From SIG598 sp045580875 (GTDB taxonomy: Bacteria > Bacillota > Clostridia > Oscillospirales > Acutalibacteraceae): a DNA stretch of 64,000 nucleotides. Position numbers and translations under genes: made by a program. Position 1 is the stretch's first letter. The number at the start of each line of letters is the position of its first letter. The DNA lies in contig JAZNOP010000117.1 of NCBI GenBank assembly GCA_045580875.1, forward strand, positions 35,566-99,565, read 5' to 3'. Of the stretch, positions 51,145 to 59,566 are shown piece by piece. A model generated the notes under the pieces. That model was not told the origin of the DNA, did no database searches, and saw nothing but the letters and a program-made list of their open reading frames with translations.

Positions 51145-52791
51145 ATGAGCATTAATAAAGATTTTATAAAAAAGCTTTACCGCACCAGCGTACGAACTGC
51201 AGCTGCGCTTCTTGCGCTTCTGGTATGTCTCTCAGCTGCCGGCTGCGGTGACGGTGATTCTCTCGAGGAAAGAGAACAGCTCATAGAAGAGCTTTACGGC
51301 TCGGTCGAGCTCACCGACGGCTCAGAGAATGACATAAACTTTGCTACTACCAGCAACTTTACCATTCCCTATTGCCGTCCTGACGACAATGATGCCTCTA
51401 CCACGCTCAATCCGTATATGTGCAAATCCACGCTGAATGCTGCTATCAGTGATCTGCTCTACGATCAGCTTATTACTGTGAATTCACAGTATGAGGCAGA
51501 TTTTGTCATTGCTCGTTCCATTGAGCAGACAAGCGCAAAGGTCATTACTGTGACACTTCGAGACGGTATTGTATTCTCTGACGGCAGTGTGCTTACAGGT
51601 GAAGACGTAAAGTATTCCTTCGAGGCGGCAAAAGCAGAAGGTTCACGATATGCCGCTCAGCTTGAGCATTTCGTAAACTGTATGTACACAGAAAATACCA
51701 TCGCCTTCCGTCTTGATAAAAACGATCCGCTTGCATATATGCTTCTCGATTTTCCCATTATAAAGAAGGAAAGCGACAAAAACGGAGCACTTCCGCTCGG
51801 CAGCGGCAGATACTATTATTACAGCGATGCTGAGCGCGGCACCTATCTGCTGCGCAACTCAAAGTGGTACAAGAACAGCGGTGAATATCAGATAAAGCGA
51901 ATCTCCCTGCTGTCAATGCCCACCATAGAGAGTATCGTACACAGCGTTGAAATCGGAACGGTCAGCTATTTCTACACCGACCTTCGTGACGGCTATCCCA
52001 GCAGAGTCAACGCATATTATTCACCGGTCAACCTTAACAATCTGATTTATATCGGAATGGACACCAGTGACAGCCGTCTGCGCGATTATCAGATACGAAA
52101 AGCTATTTCCGATGCCCTCAACCGTGAGGAAATAATCACCAACGCATACGCAGGTCGTGCTTATGCCGCAACCGGACCGCTGCCCACTGCGTGGGCTCCT
52201 GCAGCAAACGCACAGAGCGGTTCTACCCTCAGCAACACAGCTTCCGCCAATCGTCTGCTTGACGATGCCGGATTCATCAACCTTGATGAAAGCTATGTAC
52301 GCAACAACGGAGACGGTATGACACTTTCCTATTACCTGCTGGTAAACCGCGACATTCCGCAGCACGTCACCACAGCTGAAGGTGTCATCAAACAGCTCGG
52401 TGATGTCGGAATCAAGCTTATCATGAATGCGGTTGATGCGGAAACCTACCGCAAGAGACTTGCCGCAGGCGAATACGATCTTTACATCGGAGAATATGCA
52501 ATGCTCAACAACATGGATTTCTCCGATCTCTTCACTCCGAACAACGGAATATATTACGGTCTCACAGCTGAAGTAACCACCAGCGCGTGGAACAGCTATC
52601 TTGACGGAACAACCGATATCGGCGGTGTTATCGAGGCTTTTGAGGCTGAATATCCCTTTGTTCCGATATGCTACCGCCTTGGAATGGTCTGCTATTCACG
52701 CTCCATAAACGCCCACATGGATGTCACCGAAAGTGACCTGTTCTATGGACTTGATATGTGGGATGTTGCGCTGGCTACAGGCGAGGATTGA
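51145..52791 (+). CDS. Peptide/nickel-type ABC solute-binding lipoprotein (family 5)
   Basis: 548 residues. Signal peptide with lipobox SAAGC (C36). The SBP family 5 fold is shown by TLNPYMCKSTLNAAISDLLYDQL (split by the usual pattern), VTLRDGIVFSDGSVLTGEDVKYSFE at about 131-155 and DYQIRKAISDALNREEI in the second half. It would bind oligopeptides or similar and pass them to an Opp-type permease, which is not present nearby. The start site is weak (GTGAGA). Confidence 0.9.
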   Translation: MSINKDFIKKLYRTSVRTAAALLALLVCLSAAGCGDGDSLEEREQLIEELYGSVELTDGSENDINFATTSNFTIPYCRPDDNDASTTLNPYMCKSTLNAAISDLLYDQLITVNSQYEADFVIARSIEQTSAKVITVTLRDGIVFSDGSVLTGEDVKYSFEAAKAEGSRYAAQLEHFVNCMYTENTIAFRLDKNDPLAYMLLDFPIIKKESDKNGALPLGSGRYYYYSDAERGTYLLRNSKWYKNSGEYQIKRISLLSMPTIESIVHSVEIGTVSYFYTDLRDGYPSRVNAYYSPVNLNNLIYIGMDTSDSRLRDYQIRKAISDALNREEIITNAYAGRAYAATGPLPTAWAPAANAQSGSTLSNTASANRLLDDAGFINLDESYVRNNGDGMTLSYYLLVNRDIPQHVTTAEGVIKQLGDVGIKLIMNAVDAETYRKRLAAGEYDLYIGEYAMLNNMDFSDLFTPNNGIYYGLTAEVTTSAWNSYLDGTTDIGGVIEAFEAEYPFVPICYRLGMVCYSRSINAHMDVTESDLFYGLDMWDVALATGED

Positions 52792-52969
52792 TAAAAATTC
52801 CCTTTATTTCTTCAATATATTGTAACACTTATTAGTTGTTTTTATTCCTTTTATGTGTTAAACTATACTATAACTTGTATTTTATTGTACTGTATCATGG
52901 AGTTTTACGCGCTCTGCTGTGCAGACACAAATTTGATACAGCCGCTCTGCGGCAGATGGAGGTTTACAA

Positions 52970-54613
52970 ATGCTATCCGGAAAAATTCTTCGCGATGCCA
53001 TCATTTCAGGTGCCAACGCGATACAGAACAAGAAAAACTCTGTTGACGAACTCAATATTTTCCCTGTCCCCGACGGAGACACCGGTACAAATATGTCCAT
53101 GACTATGTCCGCGGCACGCAATGAGCTTCTCAAGATGGCTGACAGCGCTACCGCTACTGAGGTCGCTGACAAGGCTGCTTCTGCTCTGCTCCGCGGTGCC
53201 CGCGGCAACTCCGGCGTTATTCTCTCCCTGCTTTACAGAGGCTTCTCCAAGGGTCTCAAGGGTGTTGATGAGATCTCCGGTTCTGATCTTGCAAATGCTC
53301 TCACCCTCGGCGTTGAGGCTGCATACAAGGCTGTCATGAAGCCCACCGAAGGCACAATTCTTACCGTTGCACGTCTGGCTTCCGAGCGCGCACGTTCCGT
53401 TGCTGCAACCAACAGCGATCCTCTTGCTGTCTGGGAAGCAATCTGCGACGCTGCTGAGGCTGCTCTTGAAACAACACCTGATCTTCTTCCCGTTCTCAAG
53501 CGTGCAGGCGTTGTCGACGCAGGCGGGCAGGGTCTCTGCTACATCTTCAGAGGTATGCAGTCTGTATTCAACGGCAACAGCATTGTAGAGCTGCTTGACG
53601 GTGAGACCGGCGAGCCGGCTGACACCTTCAAGAGCATTGTCGCTGAGTTCGACGAGGTCATCAACTTCACATACTGCACCGAGTTCATCGTAGGCAAGGA
53701 AAACGACAACGATCCTATGGATCTCCGTCAGTATCTTGAGACTATCGGTGACTGCGTTGTTGTTGTTGACGACGATGAGATCATCAAGGTTCACGTTCAT
53801 ACAGATACTCCGGGCGAAGCTATTACCCGCGCCCTCACATATGGTCAGCTTATCACCACCAAGATCGAGAATATGCGCGAGCAGCACAAGAATGCAGGCG
53901 GCTCTGATTCCGCTCCTGCAGCAAAGGGTCTGCAGCGTGTTGATCCGGTCGAGGGTGAGATCGGTTTTGTTGCTGTTGCAGCAGGTGACGGTCTTGTCTC
54001 CCTCTTCCACGACCTTGGCTGTGAGCAGGTTGTTTCCGGCGGTCAGACCATGAACCCCAGCACTGATGACATTCTTGCTGCTGTTCAGGCAACTCCCGCT
54101 TCCACTGTCTTTGTTCTCCCGAACAACAAGAACATCATTATGGCTGCCGAGCAGTGTGTTCCCATTGCAGACCGCCGTGTAGTAGTTCTTCCGACCACTA
54201 CAATTCCTCAGGGAATCGCAGCTATGCTTGCTTATGACGCTGACGCTGACGAGGATACCAACGCTGTCGATATGTTCAAGGCAGCTGAGAAGGTTTCCAC
54301 CGGTCAGATCACCTTTGCAGCAAGAGATTCCGAATTTGATAACCGCAAGATTAAGGAAGGCGACATTCTCGCTCTCAACAACAAGAAGCTGGTCTTCCTC
54401 GACAAGGATCCTGTTCACGCAGCTGTCAAGCTCTGCAAGCAGATGGCTGAGCGTGACACCTCCTTCATCACCATCATCTACGGTGAAGGCGTCACTGACG
54501 CACAGGGTGAAGAGGTTCGCCGCATAGTTGAATCCAAGATCGCCAAGAAGGCTGAAGTCATGCTTGTCAACGGCGGTCAGCCCGTATACTACTTCATCAT
54601 CTCCATCGAATAA
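52970..54613 (+). CDS. fakA: DAK2-domain fatty-acid-kinase-like protein (FakA/YloV)
   Basis: 547 residues. N-terminal DAK2 kinase domain (about 10-200) with NIFPVPDGDTGTNMSMTM and SALLRGARGNSGVILS, the middle domain, and the C-terminal DegV-like domain with FVLPNNKNIIMAAEQ. FakA phosphorylates fatty acids carried by FakB so that exogenous fatty acids enter phospholipids. GGAGG lies seven bases before the ATG. Upstream of recG, the usual yloV-recG order. The antisense frame is also open over 544 codons. Confidence 0.95.
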   Translation: MLSGKILRDAIISGANAIQNKKNSVDELNIFPVPDGDTGTNMSMTMSAARNELLKMADSATATEVADKAASALLRGARGNSGVILSLLYRGFSKGLKGVDEISGSDLANALTLGVEAAYKAVMKPTEGTILTVARLASERARSVAATNSDPLAVWEAICDAAEAALETTPDLLPVLKRAGVVDAGGQGLCYIFRGMQSVFNGNSIVELLDGETGEPADTFKSIVAEFDEVINFTYCTEFIVGKENDNDPMDLRQYLETIGDCVVVVDDDEIIKVHVHTDTPGEAITRALTYGQLITTKIENMREQHKNAGGSDSAPAAKGLQRVDPVEGEIGFVAVAAGDGLVSLFHDLGCEQVVSGGQTMNPSTDDILAAVQATPASTVFVLPNNKNIIMAAEQCVPIADRRVVVLPTTTIPQGIAAMLAYDADADEDTNAVDMFKAAEKVSTGQITFAARDSEFDNRKIKEGDILALNNKKLVFLDKDPVHAAVKLCKQMAERDTSFITIIYGEGVTDAQGEEVRRIVESKIAKKAEVMLVNGGQPVYYFIISIE

Positions 54614-54638
54614 TTTCAGACGGGAGGTCTCCCGTATC

Positions 54639-56678
54639 ATGTGTGATCATTTCAATCAGAACATTACAATCATCAAGGGTGTCGGACAGCAGCGCGCCCA
54701 GCTTTTCTCAAAGCTGGGCATTCGCTCTGTCGGCGCCCTTTTGCGCTTTTATCCGCGCAGCTACGAAGATTGGTCAAACCCTACCACCGTTATCGACTCT
54801 GTCGGTGATGATTCTCCCTTCATTCTTGCAAGGGTTATTTCACCTGTCACCGAAAACCGTATACGCGCCGGCATGACGCTGTACAAATGCCGTGCTGCTG
54901 ACGAAAACGGAACACGCATCAACCTGACCTTCTTCAATAATCCCTACATAAAGTCATCGATTAAAATCGACAATGATTATATTTTCCACGGCAAACTGAC
55001 CTATTCCGGTACTTTTGCCGAAATGGCTTCTCCTGTTTTCCGCCCCGCCGGAGGTGATGCTCAGCGGCTGACTCCGATTTATCCGCAGACAGAAGGCCTT
55101 TCTTCGCGCATTATAGAGCAATCGGTGAAGTATGCACTTGCAGGACTTCCGCAGCCGCTGCCTGATCCTATCCCGCAAAAAACACGCGAGGCACACAACC
55201 TTATGCCGCTTGATGAAGCACTCAGACATGTGCATCAGCCTGACAGTCTCAGCAATGCACATGAGGCTCGCCGACGCTTTATTTTCGAGGAGCTGCTCAT
55301 TTTTTCTTTAGGCATGATGAGCATAAAAGGACGTGACCGCACCGGTACTGCACCGGTTATTCCGCATGATTTCACGGACGAATTCTTCTCTCTGCTGCCA
55401 TTTGAGCCAACCGGTGCGCAGCGCCGCGCTGCAAGTGAATGCATGCATGATATGATGTCCGGCGGCGCTCCGATGGCACGTCTCATACAGGGTGATGTTG
55501 GATCCGGAAAGACTGCTGTTGCTGCTTCGCTGTGCTATTCCGCAGCAAAATGCGGATATCAGAGCGCAATGATGGCGCCGACCGAGATACTTGCTGAGCA
55601 GCATTATGCTACCCTCTCAAAAATGCTTGACGGAACAGGCATAAACGTAGTTTTGCTTACCGGCTCTGTTACCGGTGTCAGACGACGCGAGGTGCTTGCT
55701 GCTCTCGCCTCAGGCGAAGCATCGGTCATTGTCGGTACACACGCGCTCATATCAGACCCTGTTGAATTCCACAGCCTTGCGCTTGTAATTACCGACGAGC
55801 AGCACAGATTCGGCGTAGCTCAGCGAGCTGCTCTTGCAGCAAAAGGCAGGGATCCTCATATGCTTGTCATGTCAGCAACACCTATTCCCCGAACTCTTGC
55901 TTTCATTATTTTCGGTGATCTTGATGTTTCAATACTCGATGAAATGCCGGTCGGACGAATCCCGATTGAAACCTTCCATATTGATACCGGCAAAAGAGAG
56001 CGCGCATACGGTTTTATCCGCAAGCATCTCGATCAGGGGCTGCAGGCGTACGTTGTCTGTCCGCTCGTTGAAATGGGAGAATCAGATCTCGCTTCAGCCG
56101 AAGAATATGCATCAAAGCTTGCCGCGAAAGAATTTGCCGGCTACAAAGTCGCACTTCTGCACGGACGAATGCGGCCGGCAGACAAGGAATATGTCATGCG
56201 TCGCTTTGCCGCAGGTGAAATTGACCTGCTTGTATCAACTACCGTTATCGAGGTCGGTGTTGATGTGCCAAATGCTGTAATTATGCTGATTGAGAACGCC
56301 GAACGTTTCGGACTCTCTCAGCTGCACCAGCTGCGCGGCCGCGTCGGACGAGGCAGGCATAAATCCTACTGCATACTTGTCAGCGATGCCAAAGGTGAAA
56401 CCGCACGTGCGAGACTGGGCACAATGGTGCGCACCTGTGACGGCTTTGAGATATCATCAGAAGATCTGCGGCTGCGTGGTCCGGGCGATTTCTTTGGGCT
56501 CAGGCAGCACGGACTTCCTCATCTGCAGATTGCAAGTCTTGAAAGCGATATGCGTATTCTTGCTGAAGCTCAGCAGGAGGCACAGCTGATTCTCGGCACT
56601 GATCCCGGTCTTAATCTGGCTGTCAATCGTCTTCTCCGGCATGAAATTGACCGTCTTTTTTCTGAAACAGCATATTAA
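54639..56678 (+). CDS. recG: ATP-dependent DNA helicase RecG
   Basis: Remodels stalled forks and branched DNA. 679 residues from ATG 54639 (GGGAGG upstream): wedge/OB domain with IKGVGQQRAQLFSKLGI and LLRFYPRSYEDW, Walker A GDVGSGKTA, DEQH box ITDEQHRFGV, SATPIPRTLA, and the C-terminal helicase motif QLRGRVGRG. The frame overlapping fakA upstream is not used. Confidence 0.97.
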   Translation: MCDHFNQNITIIKGVGQQRAQLFSKLGIRSVGALLRFYPRSYEDWSNPTTVIDSVGDDSPFILARVISPVTENRIRAGMTLYKCRAADENGTRINLTFFNNPYIKSSIKIDNDYIFHGKLTYSGTFAEMASPVFRPAGGDAQRLTPIYPQTEGLSSRIIEQSVKYALAGLPQPLPDPIPQKTREAHNLMPLDEALRHVHQPDSLSNAHEARRRFIFEELLIFSLGMMSIKGRDRTGTAPVIPHDFTDEFFSLLPFEPTGAQRRAASECMHDMMSGGAPMARLIQGDVGSGKTAVAASLCYSAAKCGYQSAMMAPTEILAEQHYATLSKMLDGTGINVVLLTGSVTGVRRREVLAALASGEASVIVGTHALISDPVEFHSLALVITDEQHRFGVAQRAALAAKGRDPHMLVMSATPIPRTLAFIIFGDLDVSILDEMPVGRIPIETFHIDTGKRERAYGFIRKHLDQGLQAYVVCPLVEMGESDLASAEEYASKLAAKEFAGYKVALLHGRMRPADKEYVMRRFAAGEIDLLVSTTVIEVGVDVPNAVIMLIENAERFGLSQLHQLRGRVGRGRHKSYCILVSDAKGETARARLGTMVRTCDGFEISSEDLRLRGPGDFFGLRQHGLPHLQIASLESDMRILAEAQQEAQLILGTDPGLNLAVNRLLRHEIDRLFSETAY

Positions 56679-56825
56679 TCCGTTTTTCAGCACAACTCAT
56701 TCTCCAAATTTAAAAATTTTTTAAAAAATTTGTGTTTGTTGCAATAATTTTACTGTACAAAGCATAAAAAATGTTATAAAATATTGATATATACCTACAT
56801 ACTGGCAAAGCTGGGGAAATATGCT

Positions 56826-56882
56826 ATGTCTGCGTTCGTGCTGACTCTGCATATTATCGTCTGCGGCTTTGTTCTGGTATGA
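56826..56882 (+). CDS. 18-residue hydrophobic peptide (possible secG-like remnant)
   Basis: ATG with GGGGA seven bases upstream, encoding MSAFVLTLHIIVCGFVLV before TGA. The sequence resembles the first TM segment of SecG, but the remainder of SecG is not present in any frame. It could be a relic, a leader peptide for the following gene (ribosome binding site 14 bases later) or chance. Confidence 0.25.
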   Translation: MSAFVLTLHIIVCGFVLV

Positions 56883-56909
56883 GATTTTCTGACGAAGGAG
56901 GGATAAAGA

Positions 56910-59480
56910 TTGAGGGATATCATGGACAACAATAACGATAATGAGATCATTGATTCTGAAGAATTTGATGCTCCTATTTTTATTTTTCCCGATGAAAATC
57001 CGAGTGATGACGAAGATATTCCGGATTCCTCATCTTCGTCCGACTCTGATTCCAGTTCTTCACTCTCCGGCTTGTTCTCATCAAAACTTTTCTCATCTTC
57101 CAAAGAAAAAGACGATGACGACGACGATGACGGTTCACGTCTGACCTTCGGACGCGTTCATGCCACCAAAAAAGAGAAGGAATTTGTATATATGCCTTTC
57201 CTTGATGATGAACGTGATGATGACGATGATGACGGCGAGGAATCATCGCTTACATTTGGTCGTGTTCACGCTGCAAAGAAGGAAAAGGAATTCGTTTTTC
57301 TTCCCTTCCTGAATATTTCGGATGACGCTTCCGATGATGACGACAGTGAACAGAAGAGTTACGTCGTACGTCCTGACGGAACAGTTTTCGATGAGGGTAT
57401 GATCCTTCTTCCCCTCTCTCCGGTTGACGATGATGACGATGACAGCGATGATGATCTGTTTGATATTGCAGACGACCCTGACGATAACGGCGACTTCGAC
57501 AGCGGCATCTATGTAACCGATGCCTCGCCGGAGGAGCTTGCACGCCGTCCGCAGCGCAGACCTTCTGCACCGCAGGGCAAGCGCCCGCCTTCAAATCAGA
57601 AGAACGGCAAAAAGAGACCGCCGCAGCGTCAGTCCTCTTCCAGACCGGGCGGCAAGAAAGGCAAAAAGTCGCCCGGCTCGCTGCCTACTGCAGAAGAGCA
57701 GTTCCGCGCTGCGATGATGAATATCAATCCGGAAATACGGCGCGCTGCTATGCGCGATCCTATTCAGCGCGCTGCACTTGAACAGGCGGTACGAATTGCA
57801 CTTGTTCAGCAGGCCGCTCAGGAGGCTGTTGCCCGTACTACAGGAAGTCCCGGCGGTTACGGCAACGGATTGTTCCAGAGCAATCCGCCGCAGGGAAAGA
57901 AAAACAAGAAAAAGCGTCCGGCAGCACCGTCTGCTCAGACAACTGCGGCACAGAACGCAAATGTCCGCGGTTTTAACCTCGGAGCATTCAGCAGCGCTCC
58001 TGCTGATTTCGGCTCTGCTCCGCAGCCTGCAGCACAGTCTCAGCCCGCACCTGCTGCACCTGCCGACTACACCGCTCCCGGAGAAAGCTTTGAATTTACT
58101 CCGACGGGCACTCCTGATGTTGTTCAGGATCCTGTTCTTGCTTCGCTTTCCGCTACTCCTGCCACTTCACGCACTGCTCCCTCAGAACAGCAGGATCCGG
58201 CACTTGCTTCACTTTCCGGCGGAAATTCCTCCTCCGGAGCGAAGCAGATCACTTCATATTCGCCTGCTGCAATACGTGCTGCAATGCGCGCTGGAATCGA
58301 CCTTTCTCTGCCACAGACTGCAGCGGCAGCTGCTTCTGCAACACAGAGCAGCGCTTCCGCTCAGAAGGCAAAGCTCCTTGAATCGGTCAATTCGCGCCGA
58401 AGCGGCTGTCTTGTATGGATAATCGTCCTGTTTATTGTTTTCTTTATCGGTCTGCTGGGAATCGCTGTATGGCCGGCTCTTTCAACCGAGCTCAAATATC
58501 AGGATGCCTCCACGCTTATGGCCGACGGTCAGTATATTGAGGCAAGCGCCGCATTCAGTGAGCTTGACGACTACAAAGACAGTAAGGTCAAAGCAAACGA
58601 ATCAATCTATGTGTATGCTCTGGCACTTCAGAATGCCGGTGAATATGAAAAGGCAATCGAATACTACTCCGATATCATGAGCTACTCGACAACGAGCGAG
58701 CGTGTCGCTGAATGCCGCTACATTCTCGGCAAGCAGTACATGGCTGAAGGCAATTACGAGGCAGCTTATGACCAGCTTTATCACATTCCGCGCTACAATG
58801 ATGCCGGTGATCTGGCTAAGGAATCCAACTATCAGTGTGCTATGCAGCTCTATCGCGACGGAAATTATTCCTCCGCCATGGTAAGATTTGCAATGTTCCC
58901 TGATTATCTCGATTCGCTTTCATACTGGCAGATCTGTCAGTATGAAAACGCAGATGCACTGCTCACCGCGGGAGAATACAGTGATGCCTACCAGCAGTTC
59001 ACTGAACTCGGAAACTATCAGGATTCCGAATTCAAGGCAGCAATGGCTCAGTATTATATGATAGCCAACGGTGAGGGTGTCTTCACTCTTGAGGATATAC
59101 GTACTTCGCTTGCAGCAATAGAGCGAGAAGGTACTAACTTCGCCCGTGAGCTCATCGAAAGCAATGTCTACACTGCTGCAAAATTAGAGGGCACATGGTA
59201 CGACGAAACCGGTTCTTCGTATGTCGTATATAATCCCGGCGGTGAATCACCGACTCTTACAATGTGCTTCTCGACTGACGGCACACCCGGAACCGAAGTC
59301 ACCGTTTCCGGAGTAAGCTTCGATAATAATCTTGCTTATTACATGCACGGCGACAACCAGACAATGCTTCTGCGCGTCGAAAGCTTCAATCCTGATGATG
59401 CAGCATCACCGAATGCCGTCATTGTCTACAATTACTCAAACGGTACCACTTATACATTATACCGGAACGGGCAGCAGTAA
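56910..59480 (+). CDS. Large uncharacterised membrane protein: acidic repeats, disordered linker, TM, TPR-like domain
   Basis: 856 residues, TTG start seven bases after GGAGGG. Residues 1-205 are Asp/Ser-rich with runs of six or seven Asp, and contain two near-identical modules, LTFGRVHATKKEKEFVYMPF (78-97) and LTFGRVHAAKKEKEFVFLPF (114-133), 36 residues apart. Residues 205-495 are basic then Ala/Pro/Ser-rich, with two NPEIRRAAMR/SPAAIRAAMR-like segments (274, 451). One TM segment covers 500-523. Residues 525-730 are extracellular, with TPR-like helical hairpins (SAAFSELDDYKDS, AIEYYSDIMSY, AAYDQLYHIPRY), followed by a beta-rich C-domain. No family recognised. Next to another acidic membrane protein. 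Confidence 0.8.
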   Translation: MRDIMDNNNDNEIIDSEEFDAPIFIFPDENPSDDEDIPDSSSSSDSDSSSSLSGLFSSKLFSSSKEKDDDDDDDGSRLTFGRVHATKKEKEFVYMPFLDDERDDDDDDGEESSLTFGRVHAAKKEKEFVFLPFLNISDDASDDDDSEQKSYVVRPDGTVFDEGMILLPLSPVDDDDDDSDDDLFDIADDPDDNGDFDSGIYVTDASPEELARRPQRRPSAPQGKRPPSNQKNGKKRPPQRQSSSRPGGKKGKKSPGSLPTAEEQFRAAMMNINPEIRRAAMRDPIQRAALEQAVRIALVQQAAQEAVARTTGSPGGYGNGLFQSNPPQGKKNKKKRPAAPSAQTTAAQNANVRGFNLGAFSSAPADFGSAPQPAAQSQPAPAAPADYTAPGESFEFTPTGTPDVVQDPVLASLSATPATSRTAPSEQQDPALASLSGGNSSSGAKQITSYSPAAIRAAMRAGIDLSLPQTAAAAASATQSSASAQKAKLLESVNSRRSGCLVWIIVLFIVFFIGLLGIAVWPALSTELKYQDASTLMADGQYIEASAAFSELDDYKDSKVKANESIYVYALALQNAGEYEKAIEYYSDIMSYSTTSERVAECRYILGKQYMAEGNYEAAYDQLYHIPRYNDAGDLAKESNYQCAMQLYRDGNYSSAMVRFAMFPDYLDSLSYWQICQYENADALLTAGEYSDAYQQFTELGNYQDSEFKAAMAQYYMIANGEGVFTLEDIRTSLAAIEREGTNFARELIESNVYTAAKLEGTWYDETGSSYVVYNPGGESPTLTMCFSTDGTPGTEVTVSGVSFDNNLAYYMHGDNQTMLLRVESFNPDDAASPNAVIVYNYSNGTTYTLYRNGQQ

Positions 59481-59566
59481 CTGATACACCGCTGCGGCAT
59501 TTGCGTATATCATACGCGCTGCCCTTATCCGTATATTGATTCTTGTGCACGAAAGGGGAGGTCAAC

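Noticed and set aside
53006..54640. 544-codon open frame antisense to fakA
   Set aside because: It exactly shadows fakA, has no ribosome binding site or domain, and arises from the strong codon bias of the plus-strand gene.
57250..57594. His/Arg-rich minus-strand frame opposite the acidic protein
   Set aside because: It is the mirror of Asp (GAC/GAT) runs and has no start signal.
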